Positions 15,598 to 24,638 of a stretch of DNA of 24,744 bases are shown here, piece by piece. The notes below the pieces were generated by a model. The model searched no databases. It was not told where the DNA came from and saw only the letters and a list, made by a program, of their open reading frames with translations. The position numbers were made by a program, and so were the translations under genes. The stretch comes from an uncultured Prevotella sp. Its GTDB lineage: Bacteria > Bacteroidota > Bacteroidia > Bacteroidales > Bacteroidaceae. The stretch's first letter is position 1, and the number at the start of each line of letters is the position of its first letter. The stretch covers positions 1-24,744 of the forward strand of contig CALIIG010000024.1 of the NCBI GenBank assembly GCA_938018155.1, read 5' to 3'.

Positions 15598-15685
15598 ATA
15601 AATACAACTTACCATACCCATAAATACAGGCTGCTACCCCGATAAAAACAAGCCGTTATCATGACAAATACAAGCTGCCATACCG
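15598..15685 (+). repeat. Four 22-bp imperfect tandem repeats
   Basis: Units 15598-15619, 15620-15641, 15642-15663 and 15664-15685 have an exact 22-bp period. Each begins with a variant of ATAAATACA and continues with a variant of AGCTGCCATACCG; neighbouring units share about 14 of 22 positions and units two and four share 17. A decayed fifth unit may precede them (15576-15597, 12 of 22). The array ends 62 bp before the -7 box of the sigma-factor operon, a position suited to a set of regulator sites on one face of the helix. Confidence 0.65.
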
Positions 15686-15727
15686 CGCGGCAACCCATGC
15701 GATATGAAAATAAAATGTACATTTTTC

Positions 15728-15755
15728 TTTCTGTCGCCTTTTTTGATTATCTTTG
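15728..15755 (+). promoter_or_regulatory. Promoter of the sigma/FecR/SusCD operon
   Basis: TATCTTTG (15748-15755) matches the TAnnTTTG box exactly; TTTC at 15728-15731 is a one-off -33. The leader to ATG 15824 would be about 60 bases. If the sigma factor is autoregulated, a second, non-consensus promoter may overlap. Confidence 0.55.
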
Positions 15756-15823
15756 TATCATTAAGTTTTTTTAAAAACAACAAAAACTAAATACAGAGCA
15801 CAACACAAGTCTCTGTTACGGTA

Positions 15824-16351
15824 ATGCCAGCGAAAATAATCAGCAATATACAATTCGACCGCCTTTTTCTGCAATATTATCCAAAGGTAACGGCTTTTAT
15901 CGACGGTATTATTCACGACCGCAACGAGGCCGAAAGTATGGCCCAGGACGTGTTTTTGAAAATACTTGAGGGCAAAATGACGGTCGAAAACATGCGCAAT
16001 ATCAACAACTATCTTTTCATTGCCTCGCGCAACAGTGCGCTGGCCTGGCTGCGGAAACGCGAGAAAATACGTCCCGTTGAAAGCCTGTACAACTGTGCCG
16101 GCGGCAGCACCGTGCCCGAAGAAGAGCTGTTGGAGCGCGAGCTTCTGGCATTTATCAACAACGCTATAAGCCGGATGCCCGAACAGCGACGGCGCGTTTT
16201 TATGATGAGCAGGGCCGAAGGGCTTACCAACGACGAAATAGCCGAAAGGCTGAACCTGTCAAAACGTACCGTTGAAAGCCATATTTATACGGCCGTTGCC
16301 GAGCTGAAACAGGCACTGACAGCCCTTTGTTTATTAATATTATTTAACTAA
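15824..16351 (+). CDS. ECF-type RNA polymerase sigma factor (Bacteroidota PUL type)
   Basis: A 175-residue sigma-70-family factor of extracytoplasmic-function size. Region 2 occupies about residues 11-77 (FDRLFLQYYPKV, AESMAQDVFLKI, NINNYLFIASRNSALAWLRKR, the -10-recognising and core-binding helices). Region 4 occupies about 110-163 (INNAISRMPEQRRRVFMMSRAEGLTNDEIAERL with the recognition helix NLSKRTVESHI). The two are joined by an acidic linker. Its architecture fits the Bacteroides expansion family of sigma-70 factors (TIGR02985-like). The next gene encodes its FecR anti-sigma factor, so it should be held inactive until the SusC transducer downstream senses substrate, then drive this operon and perhaps unlinked enzyme genes. 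The C-terminus is hydrophobic (LCLLILFN), which is unusual but short. The 70-base gap to FecR has no terminator. Confidence 0.93.
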   Translation: MPAKIISNIQFDRLFLQYYPKVTAFIDGIIHDRNEAESMAQDVFLKILEGKMTVENMRNINNYLFIASRNSALAWLRKREKIRPVESLYNCAGGSTVPEEELLERELLAFINNAISRMPEQRRRVFMMSRAEGLTNDEIAERLNLSKRTVESHIYTAVAELKQALTALCLLILFN

Positions 16352-16421
16352 GTAAATTACCTTTCCCATTACTCTTTCCTGTATAAAGACCTGAAAACAT
16401 CTGGCTTAAACCTGTCGTAAC

Positions 16422-17402
16422 ATGGGAAAGAAATCAGTTTTTCAAATTGTTCGTTGTTATTTCGACCGCCTTTTGCCCGAAAAGCAGGAGCACATGGCAC
16501 GTCGCTGGCTGGCCTTTCATTCGCATCAGAAGGAGAAAAATGAGGCCTTACGCCACGTTTGGAATACGCTGCCGGCCAGTGCCGACACCACAACCCGCGA
16601 GGCTCTGCAACGCGTAAGGCAGAAGGCAGCACGGGCAGGCGGTAACGGTAAGCACATCACCGGCAGACTGTTGAAATATGCAGCCGCGATAATTATTGTT
16701 GCCACGGCAGGCACCGGCATTTGGATGGTAACGGGAGGCGACAGTAAGGACGGGGCCGGGATGGCCGTTTGCCACGTTCCGAACGGCAAAAACATACACC
16801 TTATATTATACGACGGTACCGCGGTAACGCTTAACGCGGGTGCCGAATTGCGCTATCCGCGGCAGAGCACAGGCGGCAAACGCACGGTGTTTTTGCAGGG
16901 CGAAGCCGTGTTTAACGTTGTTCACAATGCCGAAAAACCCTTTGTGGTAAGGGCGGGAAGCGTGTGTATTGAAGACGTGGGCACGCGTTTCAATGTTAAA
17001 ACCCTTAGCCGTGGAGAGGTTGTTGCCACGGTGAGCGCGGGCGAGGTAAAAATAAACGTCCGGGGCCGGGGCCGCAACGTGAACCTCACGGCAGGGCAGC
17101 AGGCCGTTTGTTCGGCGCAAACGGGCGAAATTTCAGTGGCTTATGCCGATACGTTACAGGCTACGGCGTGGACAAAAGGCTCGCTTGTGTTTAACAAAAG
17201 CCGCCTGGAAGACATCGTGACCGACCTGAAACACAAATACAATATCAACATCGTGGTTTCGCCCCGGCTGGCTATGGACCAGACCTTTACCGTGCAGTTC
17301 AACGGCAACGAAACCATAGGCGAGGTGCTTTCGCTGCTTGCCGGCATGGGCAATATGCACTGTCATGCCAGGGGAAACACCGTATGGCTCGCGCCAAAAT
17401 AA
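16422..17402 (+). CDS. FecR-family anti-sigma factor
   Basis: A 326-residue single-pass inner-membrane protein. The cytoplasmic N-terminus (residues 1-84, with PEKQEHMARRWLAFHSHQKEKNEALRHVW-type helices) should bind the sigma factor. One transmembrane helix lies at about 85-103 (YAAAIIIVATAGTGIWMV). The periplasmic FecR beta domain occupies about 115-212 (VPNGKNIHLILYDGTAVTLNAGAELRYP, FLQGEAVFNVVHNAEKPFVVRAG, VEDVGTRFNV-type motifs). The DUF4974-type C-terminal domain occupies about 254-325 (LVFNKSRLEDIVTDLKHKYNINIVV), which has an STN-like fold and is the expected contact for the SusC STN domain. It relays substrate binding at the outer membrane to the sigma factor, usually through regulated proteolysis. 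It lies 61 bp before SusC 3 with no promoter or terminator visible in the gap. Confidence 0.93.
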   Translation: MGKKSVFQIVRCYFDRLLPEKQEHMARRWLAFHSHQKEKNEALRHVWNTLPASADTTTREALQRVRQKAARAGGNGKHITGRLLKYAAAIIIVATAGTGIWMVTGGDSKDGAGMAVCHVPNGKNIHLILYDGTAVTLNAGAELRYPRQSTGGKRTVFLQGEAVFNVVHNAEKPFVVRAGSVCIEDVGTRFNVKTLSRGEVVATVSAGEVKINVRGRGRNVNLTAGQQAVCSAQTGEISVAYADTLQATAWTKGSLVFNKSRLEDIVTDLKHKYNINIVVSPRLAMDQTFTVQFNGNETIGEVLSLLAGMGNMHCHARGNTVWLAPK

Positions 17403-17463
17403 TGCACATTCTACACCTAAAAAGCATAAGGAAATACCCAAACCTAAACTATAAACATCAAAA

Positions 17464-20400
17464 ATGAAAGAAAACCTATTCTATCCAAAATGCAAAGCCC
17501 ATGCAAAACCGTCGTGGCGGCGCAGGCTTATGCTCATGCTGGTGGTGGCTCTGCCCCTGTTTCTGCAGGCCCAGACCATTACATTCAGCCAGAGCAAGGT
17601 AAGTATCGGGACGGCAATAGAACAAATCCGGAAGCAGTCTGACTACTCTGTCGACTTCGCCGGCGACCTTGTCGACCTCAAACGGCAGATTAGTGTAAGG
17701 AAGGAGGGGACGGCATTGCGCGACGTTCTCAACAAAATCACCGGCCCGGAGCTTGCTTATACCTTCAGCGGCAGGCACATTATCGTGACAAAAAAGAAAA
17801 CAAACACGCCGCCGGCACCCGCTCAGCAGCCACGAAAAAAGTCGGCGGCGGGGCATGTTCTCAAAGGAACGGTGAGCGACGAAGCCACCGGAGAGCTGCT
17901 CATTGGCGCAACGGTGCGCATTGGCAACGACGGCGCGGGCGTTACAACAGGGATAGACGGCGATTTCGAACTGCCCAATATCTCGGCAGGCGACGAGCTT
18001 CAGGTGTCGTACATAGGCTATAAAACGCGTAAAATACAAGCGGGCGACATGGCCGTAATGAACATTAAGCTGCAGGCTGCAGACGACCAGATAGGCGAGG
18101 TTGTTGTGGTAGGCGCGGGCACGCAGCGCAAAATCTCGGTAACAGGAGCCATTACTACTATCAAGGGAAACTCGTTATACGCCCCCAGTTCAAGCCTTAC
18201 GAACAACCTTGCAGGCAAGATGGCCGGTATCATTGCCAAGGCATCGAGCGGCGAACCCGGCGCAAAGAGCCAGTTTTACATACGCGGTATATCAACCTTC
18301 GGCGGGCGGACCGAGCCGCTTATTTTGCTCGACGGCATCGAAATATCATCTGATGACCTGAACCGTCTGCCGCCGGAGACCATCGAAAGCTTCACAATCC
18401 TCAAGGATGCATCGGCTACTGCCATCTATGGTGCACGCGGAGCCAACGGCGTGATGCTCGTAACCACGAAAACTGGTGACAAGAATACGAAGACCGTTAT
18501 CAACGTAACGGCTGAGGCTTCGTATAATAAACCCGTGCACCGTATTAAATATGTGGACGGTGCTACCTACATGAAGCTCTACAACGAAGCCTTGCTGACG
18601 CGCCACCCTACGGCAACACCGAAATACTCAGACGAAGCCATCGAGTATACAAAAAGCGGTATCAACCCGTACGTTTACCCTGATGTAAACTGGTACGACC
18701 TGCTTTTCAGAAAGGGAACAAGCAACCAGCGCACAAACCTTAACGTGAGCGGAGGCGGAAGTCGCGTAACCTACTATATGAGCCTGCAGGCCAATCACGA
18801 CTCAGGACTGATGGATACGCGCCACAATCCTTATTTCGACAACAACTATAATCACTGGGAATACGTCTTCCAAAACAACATTATGTACGACCTTACCGCC
18901 ACAACGCGGCTGGGACTGCGCATGAATGCACAGATCGGTAACGAGAAAGGGCCCGACGCTTCTTCCTCATCGCTGCTGTGGGATACATGGCAAAACGATC
19001 CCGTTACGTTCCCGGCAACCTACCCTGCCGAAGCAGGCGACGCACATGTACGCTTTGGAAACGCCATCATGTCGGACAGCAGGCTCTACACCAACCCTTA
19101 TGCGCGAATGCTTACATCGTATAAAGAAACCAACTTTTCGACGATAAACACTTCGCTTAACCTCGAACAAAACCTCGACTTTATTACGAAAGGGCTGAAC
19201 TTTACCGCACTTGTCAACTGGAAACAGTGGGCTGCAACCTACTACACACGAGGCATAACACCTTATTATTATACGCTGACGCCGGGCAGCTGGCAGGCTT
19301 CTGACCCCTCGGTAATGTCGTCAGAGCTGCTGCGTACCGGCACCGACTACATCTCTCAATCGGATATTACCCGGTTCTCTGACAACACATTCTATCTCGA
19401 TGGCCGCATCAACTATCAGCGTCGGTTTGGCAAACATACCGTCGGCGGGCTGTTAATGTACATGATGCGCGAGTTCAGGAACGATGTTCTGCCCCATCGT
19501 AACCAGGGCTTATCAGGACGTTTTACCTACGATTATGACAACAGGTATCTGGCAGAACTTAATTTTGGCTACAACGGTACGGAGCGATTGGCCAGGGGTG
19601 AACGCTTTGAGCTGTTCCCTGCCATGTCTATAGGCTGGGTGATAAGCGGAGAAAAGTTCTGGAAACCCGTCGCCAAATATGTCGATTTCTTCAAAATTCG
19701 CGCCAGCTACGGCCTTGTAGGCAACGACGAAACCGGCGAAGAGGCAGGTGCTCAACACTTCTTATACATCAACCAGGTGAACATAGGGAACAGCTTTGCC
19801 TACACAACCGGCCCGTATTTTCAGTCGCCAAACAACGTCACTAAAAGGGGAGCGGGCTTCAATGGCTACGCTGTTGCCAACGCTCATTGGGAAAGAGCAC
19901 GCGAGTTTGACGTGGGTTTCGATGCACGAATACTGAATCAAATAGACATCACTTTTGACTATTTCAACAACAAGCGCGACCGTATCCTGATGAAAAGAGC
20001 CTCATGGCCTTACATCTTAGGCTACCATAACGCCACCCCCTGGAGCAATGTGGGCAAGGTAGACAACAAGGGTTTCGAGGCGTCGATGACGTGGAGGTGC
20101 AACTGGAACAAGGATTTCAGCATGGAACTGCGCGGCAACGTTACCTACAACCTGAACAAATACACCTACGTTGACGAGCCAGACTATCCCTATGTATGGC
20201 AGAGCCAGACGGGAATGCCGCTGAGTTACATCCGCGGTTACCTCGCCGAAGGCCTGTTTTCATCGCAGGAAGAAATCAACAATCACGCTGATCAGAGCGG
20301 CCTTGGCAGCACACCGATGGTGGGAGACATTAAGTATCGCGACGTGAATGGAGACGGAAAGATTACCTCTTTGGACGAAGTGATGATTTCAGACTACGGT

Positions 20401-20859
20401 TCTATGCCCCGCTTACAATATGGATTCGGAGCCAGTTTCAATTGGAAGCACTTCGATTTCAGCGTATTTTTCAACGGCTCGGCAAAAACACGCGTGGCCC
20501 TTCAGGGCATGCAGCCCTTCCATTCAAACAGTAGCGGCAACCGAACAGTGATGCAATGGATTGCCGATGACCATTGGTCGGAGAGCAATCCCAACCCGAA
20601 AGCCGCCTACCCAAGGCTGGGATTGGCTGCCGCCGACGATGCCAACAACGTGCCTACCAGTTCGTACTGGGTGCGCGATTTCAGCTTTTTGCGCTGGAAA
20701 ACACTGGAGATGGGTTACAGCTTTAAGCACTGCCGCGTGTTCTTCAGCGGCGATAACCTTGCAGTTTTCAGTCCGTTTAAGCTCTGGGATCCTGAAATAT
20801 GGTGGAGCAGCTACCCCCTGCAGCGCACATTTAACATAGGTATTCAAGTTAAAATATAA
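17464..20859 (+). CDS. SusC-type TonB-dependent transducer with STN domain (pair 3)
   Basis: At 1131 residues this is longer than the other two SusC proteins because of an extra N-terminal signalling domain. The signal peptide runs to about residue 36 (FLQA/QT). The STN domain is at 38-109 (ITFSQSKVSIGTAIEQIRKQ, TALRDVLNKITG, YTFSGRHIIVTKK), then a Pro/Ala-rich linker (115-126). The carboxypeptidase-regulatory-like domain is at 133-203 and the TonB-box region GEVVVVGAGTQRK at 211-223. The plug (SLTNNLAGKMAGI, FYIRGISTFG, PLILLDGIEI, FTILKDASATAIYGARGANGVMLVTTK) precedes the barrel, which carries DVNGDGKI at 960-967. The last residues are GIQVKI, ending in Ile rather than the more usual Phe. 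It should both import an oligomer and report its presence to FecR in the periplasm. Confidence 0.95.
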   Translation: MKENLFYPKCKAHAKPSWRRRLMLMLVVALPLFLQAQTITFSQSKVSIGTAIEQIRKQSDYSVDFAGDLVDLKRQISVRKEGTALRDVLNKITGPELAYTFSGRHIIVTKKKTNTPPAPAQQPRKKSAAGHVLKGTVSDEATGELLIGATVRIGNDGAGVTTGIDGDFELPNISAGDELQVSYIGYKTRKIQAGDMAVMNIKLQAADDQIGEVVVVGAGTQRKISVTGAITTIKGNSLYAPSSSLTNNLAGKMAGIIAKASSGEPGAKSQFYIRGISTFGGRTEPLILLDGIEISSDDLNRLPPETIESFTILKDASATAIYGARGANGVMLVTTKTGDKNTKTVINVTAEASYNKPVHRIKYVDGATYMKLYNEALLTRHPTATPKYSDEAIEYTKSGINPYVYPDVNWYDLLFRKGTSNQRTNLNVSGGGSRVTYYMSLQANHDSGLMDTRHNPYFDNNYNHWEYVFQNNIMYDLTATTRLGLRMNAQIGNEKGPDASSSSLLWDTWQNDPVTFPATYPAEAGDAHVRFGNAIMSDSRLYTNPYARMLTSYKETNFSTINTSLNLEQNLDFITKGLNFTALVNWKQWAATYYTRGITPYYYTLTPGSWQASDPSVMSSELLRTGTDYISQSDITRFSDNTFYLDGRINYQRRFGKHTVGGLLMYMMREFRNDVLPHRNQGLSGRFTYDYDNRYLAELNFGYNGTERLARGERFELFPAMSIGWVISGEKFWKPVAKYVDFFKIRASYGLVGNDETGEEAGAQHFLYINQVNIGNSFAYTTGPYFQSPNNVTKRGAGFNGYAVANAHWERAREFDVGFDARILNQIDITFDYFNNKRDRILMKRASWPYILGYHNATPWSNVGKVDNKGFEASMTWRCNWNKDFSMELRGNVTYNLNKYTYVDEPDYPYVWQSQTGMPLSYIRGYLAEGLFSSQEEINNHADQSGLGSTPMVGDIKYRDVNGDGKITSLDEVMISDYGSMPRLQYGFGASFNWKHFDFSVFFNGSAKTRVALQGMQPFHSNSSGNRTVMQWIADDHWSESNPNPKAAYPRLGLAAADDANNVPTSSYWVRDFSFLRWKTLEMGYSFKHCRVFFSGDNLAVFSPFKLWDPEIWWSSYPLQRTFNIGIQVKI

Positions 20860-20888
20860 TCGATATGCTTACGATAAAACACTATAAC

Positions 20889-22802
20889 ATGAAACGCACG
20901 GCAGGCAAATGGCTCGCCGTGATAGGGCTGGCTGCAATAACCTCGTGCAATTATCTCGACGTCGTTCCGCCGGCAACGCCCGACTTTAAAGATACCATGA
21001 AAGACCGTGACGCCACATTAGGCTTCCTCTATTCGTGCTATGCGGGCATCCCCATCATCTATGGCAACTGGTCGTGCCGCTATTTCGGCGGCAACGATGA
21101 GGCGGTAGAACCACAAATCTACGCCCACGACGAACAGTACGTACAATATAATCAGGTTACCACAACGACACACCACGACATCGGTCCCTGGGTAAACGTA
21201 TACAATACCATAGGGCAAATTAACATCTTTCTGAAATATATTGACGTACTGCACCCCACGAACGTCAGCCCGGAAGACAAGACACGCTGGAAGGCCGAGT
21301 GCAAATTCCTCCACGCTTATTACCATCACGAGCTGCTTCGCGCCTATGGTCCCATCCCGCTGGTGACGGAATATATCCCGAACAACACGCCCAAGGCCGA
21401 CTTTCCGGGCCGCAGTCCGTACGACGTTTGCGTTGATTCTATCGCCAAATGGTACGATGAGGCTGCCGAAAAACTGCCTGCAACGCTCCCCACAGACGAG
21501 TTGGGGCGTGCCACTTCAACCGCCTGCAAGGCACTCAAAGCCCGATTGCTGCTATACGCGGCGTCGCCGTTGTGGAACGGTTCTTTCCCTTATCCCGAAT
21601 GGAAAAACGATAAATTCACCGTCCCGGGGTGGGACAAGAAACTCGTCAGCAACACATATGATGCCACAAAATGGCAGCGAGCCCTCGATGCCTGCACTGA
21701 AGCCATAGACTTTGCTGAAAGTAAGGGACAGCGAAAACTGTTTGACGTTGCCACCTCTGAGACTTTGCGCAAGAACGACGGCCTTGATTTGCCATCGTAT
21801 CCAGGCCTTGACAGCATGGCCCGCAAGCACATTATGCAGATGCGTTACCTCATGTGCTCAACTGAAGAAGAGGGTAACCGCGAAACCATTTTCGGCATTA
21901 TCACCGGCGACAAGAACCCTATCTACGTAAGCATACCCCACGGTGTCACCCTCAATGGCAGCGGAACACCCATCGGTGGTTGGGAAGGGCTGTCGCCTAC
22001 ATGGTATACCATGACCCACTTTTATACGCAGAACGGCAAACTTCCCGCTCACGACCCGGGCTATTTCCCACAGACCGACTGGCTGAAATCGGCAGGACAG
22101 ACCAACCCCAACGTGGTTAAGCTCATGGCTTATCGCGAGCCACGCTTCTACGCATGGCTGTCGTTTGACGGCGATGTGTACGGACAGGTCCTTTCTGACG
22201 GTCATCCACTGACGGTCAACATGCGCAGTTCCGACAAGCTCGGTCAGGGATACAACCCCACCCGCTACCAGCGCGACAACAGCGTTACAGGCTTCCTGGC
22301 CCGCAAATACGTACAGCCGAACATCAAATACCGTCAGGATGGCGGCGACAACGTACGCTTAGTGCCGTTCCCCGTCATACGTCTGGCCGAACTTTATCTG
22401 GACAGAGCCGAATGCTACGCGGCTTTGGGCCGTACCGTCGACGCTTTGGAAGACCTCAATGTGGTGCGCGAACGTGCCGGCATTCCGCCGTTGATCGAAA
22501 CCGATATAACCCCCGACAATACACTTACCGATATGATAAGGAACGAGCGTTTCATCGAATTGTGGAACGAGTGTCAGCGTGGTTTCGACCTCCGAAGGTG
22601 GATGATTGCGCCCGATTACCTAAATTCGAACTCGTATTACGGGCTGAATGCCACTTCAAAAACCGACCCGTCGTTTGCCGAGTTCAACCAACTGAAGCGC
22701 ATTGACCAGCCTTTCCAGTGGACCACGCGCATGTATCTGCTGCCAGTTCACGACAGAGAGGTTTACAGCGACCCCAATTTAGTGCAGTCGCCCGGCTATT
22801 AA
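20889..22802 (+). CDS. SusD/RagB-type surface lipoprotein (pair 3)
   Basis: A 637-residue lipoprotein with signal MKRTAGKWLAVIGLAAITSC20. ATG 20889 is preferred to an in-frame ATG at 20865, because the earlier start would add eight residues (MLTIKHYN) in front of an otherwise complete lipoprotein signal. The mature N-terminus NYLDVVPP is a canonical SusD opening. KAECKFLHAYYHHELLRAYGPIPLV and TACKALKARLLLYAASPLWNG are the conserved TPR core, and VRLVPFPVIRLAELYLDRAECYAALG and MIRNERFIELWNECQRGFDLRRW the family signature. It caps SusC 3 at the cell surface and captures substrate. The start is 29 bases after the SusC stop and the next gene follows after 18 bases, so all are one transcript. Confidence 0.94.
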   Translation: MKRTAGKWLAVIGLAAITSCNYLDVVPPATPDFKDTMKDRDATLGFLYSCYAGIPIIYGNWSCRYFGGNDEAVEPQIYAHDEQYVQYNQVTTTTHHDIGPWVNVYNTIGQINIFLKYIDVLHPTNVSPEDKTRWKAECKFLHAYYHHELLRAYGPIPLVTEYIPNNTPKADFPGRSPYDVCVDSIAKWYDEAAEKLPATLPTDELGRATSTACKALKARLLLYAASPLWNGSFPYPEWKNDKFTVPGWDKKLVSNTYDATKWQRALDACTEAIDFAESKGQRKLFDVATSETLRKNDGLDLPSYPGLDSMARKHIMQMRYLMCSTEEEGNRETIFGIITGDKNPIYVSIPHGVTLNGSGTPIGGWEGLSPTWYTMTHFYTQNGKLPAHDPGYFPQTDWLKSAGQTNPNVVKLMAYREPRFYAWLSFDGDVYGQVLSDGHPLTVNMRSSDKLGQGYNPTRYQRDNSVTGFLARKYVQPNIKYRQDGGDNVRLVPFPVIRLAELYLDRAECYAALGRTVDALEDLNVVRERAGIPPLIETDITPDNTLTDMIRNERFIELWNECQRGFDLRRWMIAPDYLNSNSYYGLNATSKTDPSFAEFNQLKRIDQPFQWTTRMYLLPVHDREVYSDPNLVQSPGY

Positions 22803-22820
22803 TCGTAAACAAATATCACA

Positions 22821-24380
22821 ATGAAAAAAACATCATATTTATTGCTTCTGCTCCTCTGCAGCCTGTCACTGACGGGCTGTAAGGACAGTTTCGCGTGGCA
22901 AGACCGCGTGCCCGGCGGATACCAGTCGATATCATATATCAAGAACCACGGCATACACGCACTCACCATGAACACTACTGAGGCTACGCATACCGACTCG
23001 TTGCACGTCATTAAGGCCGGCAGCGACCCCTCACGCACGCCCGCTCTCAGGGTAAGAGTGCTTTCACAAACCGAAGTTGACAGCGTATACGGTTCGCAAC
23101 GAGGGGTTCAATACAAGGTAATTCCCGACACAACGTTCAGTATTGCCGGCGACGGCAATCTCACGTTCGCCAGCAATCAGGAAGGGGCTGTTGTACCCGT
23201 GAGCTTCAAGCCCGCAAGCATCTTCCCGCTTGTCAAGGCCCATCCCGGTACAAAATGGGTGCTGGCACTGCGCATGAACAGCGTAAACGCGCAGGATAGT
23301 GCCAATGCCGGCATGCGCGACGTGCTGTATGTCATCGACGTTAAAAGCCCAATCATCAGCTTTGAGCACGAAAACATCAGCCAAACCATGTATTATAAGA
23401 AGCTCGATGTGGCGGTACCGCTCACCATCCGCAACTGTAACGAAAACAAATGGAACATTACCTGTACGCTCAATCAAGCGCAAAACGCACAGGCCGTAGC
23501 CGATTACAATGCAGCCCACAGCACCAGTTACACGCTGTTGCCGGCAGGTTCGTACAGCTTCGACGCGCTCAGGCTGCCCGCCGGCCAGCTTACTGCCGAC
23601 GCCACACTTACGGTAAACCGTGCCACGCTCACCAGCAACGTTACCTATTTGCTGCCTCTGAAGATTGGTTCGTCGTCGATGGGACAGCAGATGCAGAGCG
23701 ACAGCACCTACTCGTACGTGGTTATCGACGTGCCCAAATACGGCATAAGGGAGATTAAACGCGACGCCTGGAGCGTGCTGTTCTGTAATAACGACAACGC
23801 CATGGGAGGCTCAGAAGACAACGCCGGCATCGCAGCCATCTTCGATAACAACCCCAATACCTACTGGCATACGGGCTGGCAGATACAGTCGTGCAACAGT
23901 TTCAGCTACAAAGGAGTAAACGGTGACGACTACGATTACGCGCACACCATGTCGTGGCATGCTTTCAAGGGCTACCGCGATGCCGACAAAACCACGTTCG
24001 TTATTGACCTCGGGGCAGCCCATAACATTGTGGGAGCAGGCATAAAACAGCGTGCCGGCTCGTTCCAGGACTTCAAAAGCGGCGAGGTTTATGTTTCAAA
24101 CGACCCCTCTTTCCTCTTTAAACCCATTGCCGACGGAGGCTCGGCGGCCGACTATAACCAGCCAATGCTCAACACCTGGACCTATCTTCTTACCATCAAT
24201 GCGCTGCACGACAGCGGTCAGCACTGGTATCAGGTGGCACGTCCCAAGCTGAACAGCGGTGGCATTAAAGGGCACATGGTGAAGGTAGCCGTTACACAGT
24301 CGTACCGCGGGCAAAATATCAGTTTGGCCGAATTTTGGGTAAGAGAACTGGTCAGCATCGACGGCAACCCTGTTCCCTGA
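22821..24380 (+). CDS. Surface lipoprotein with DUF1735 repeats and discoidin (F5/8 C) domain
   Basis: A 519-residue lipoprotein with signal ending LTGC20. Two immunoglobulin-like DUF1735 (BT_3987-type) domains follow, at about 45-172 and 185-302; the second has the recognisable VADYNAAHSTSYTLLPAGSYSF. The C-terminal region, about 312-510, looks like a discoidin/F5-8 type C carbohydrate-binding module: AIFDNNPNTYWHTGW, TTFVIDLGAAHNIVGAGIKQRAG, GEVYVSNDPSF and ISLAEFWV. It has no catalytic domain. Its position directly after SusD with an 18-base gap identifies it as the surface glycan-binding protein of this locus, probably targeting a galactose-, GlcNAc- or mannose-containing glycan; DUF1735 proteins of Bacteroides often lie in loci for host or fungal N-glycans, but the substrate here is inference. 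It is the last gene before the operon terminator. Confidence 0.9.
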   Translation: MKKTSYLLLLLLCSLSLTGCKDSFAWQDRVPGGYQSISYIKNHGIHALTMNTTEATHTDSLHVIKAGSDPSRTPALRVRVLSQTEVDSVYGSQRGVQYKVIPDTTFSIAGDGNLTFASNQEGAVVPVSFKPASIFPLVKAHPGTKWVLALRMNSVNAQDSANAGMRDVLYVIDVKSPIISFEHENISQTMYYKKLDVAVPLTIRNCNENKWNITCTLNQAQNAQAVADYNAAHSTSYTLLPAGSYSFDALRLPAGQLTADATLTVNRATLTSNVTYLLPLKIGSSSMGQQMQSDSTYSYVVIDVPKYGIREIKRDAWSVLFCNNDNAMGGSEDNAGIAAIFDNNPNTYWHTGWQIQSCNSFSYKGVNGDDYDYAHTMSWHAFKGYRDADKTTFVIDLGAAHNIVGAGIKQRAGSFQDFKSGEVYVSNDPSFLFKPIADGGSAADYNQPMLNTWTYLLTINALHDSGQHWYQVARPKLNSGGIKGHMVKVAVTQSYRGQNISLAEFWVRELVSIDGNPVP

Positions 24381-24463
24381 CGTTATACACGCATAAAACA
24401 ATCAGTCTGCCTTAACATGATAAACGCTGAAGCAGGGTATTTCCTGCACACAAGTTAAATCTT

Positions 24464-24507
24464 AAGCCATATCTTATCCGCTTTGCAGGATATTGATATG
24501 GCTTTTT
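24464..24507 (+). terminator. Intrinsic terminator of the sigma/FecR/SusCD operon
   Basis: AAGCCATATC (24464-24473) pairs perfectly with GATATGGCTT (24495-24504); inside, TATCC (24475-24479) pairs with GGATA (24488-24492), making one long hairpin, followed by TTTC. A smaller hairpin (GCAGG/CCTGC, 24432-24447) precedes it. Position 84 bases after the last stop codon. The following 24508-24638 holds nothing I can identify. Confidence 0.8.
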
Positions 24508-24638
24508 CAGGCTGTGTCCTGTTCTGCAATTTTCTGATTTTCCCAAACACGACAAGCAATGAGGCCGCCTTTCTATACCTCCCTCCTGCCTGCAATACAC
24601 AAAGGCATACAGATGTTACAAACGTAAACGCGCGTGCT

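Noticed and set aside
15598..15685. CRISPR or iteron origin
   Set aside because: Units of 22 bp without spacers exclude CRISPR; no replication initiator gene or other plasmid feature is nearby, so an iteron reading has no support.
17476..18039. 187-residue frame on the minus strand inside SusC 3
   Set aside because: Lies wholly opposite the STN and regulatory domains of SusC 3, which are clearly coding; it has no family features.
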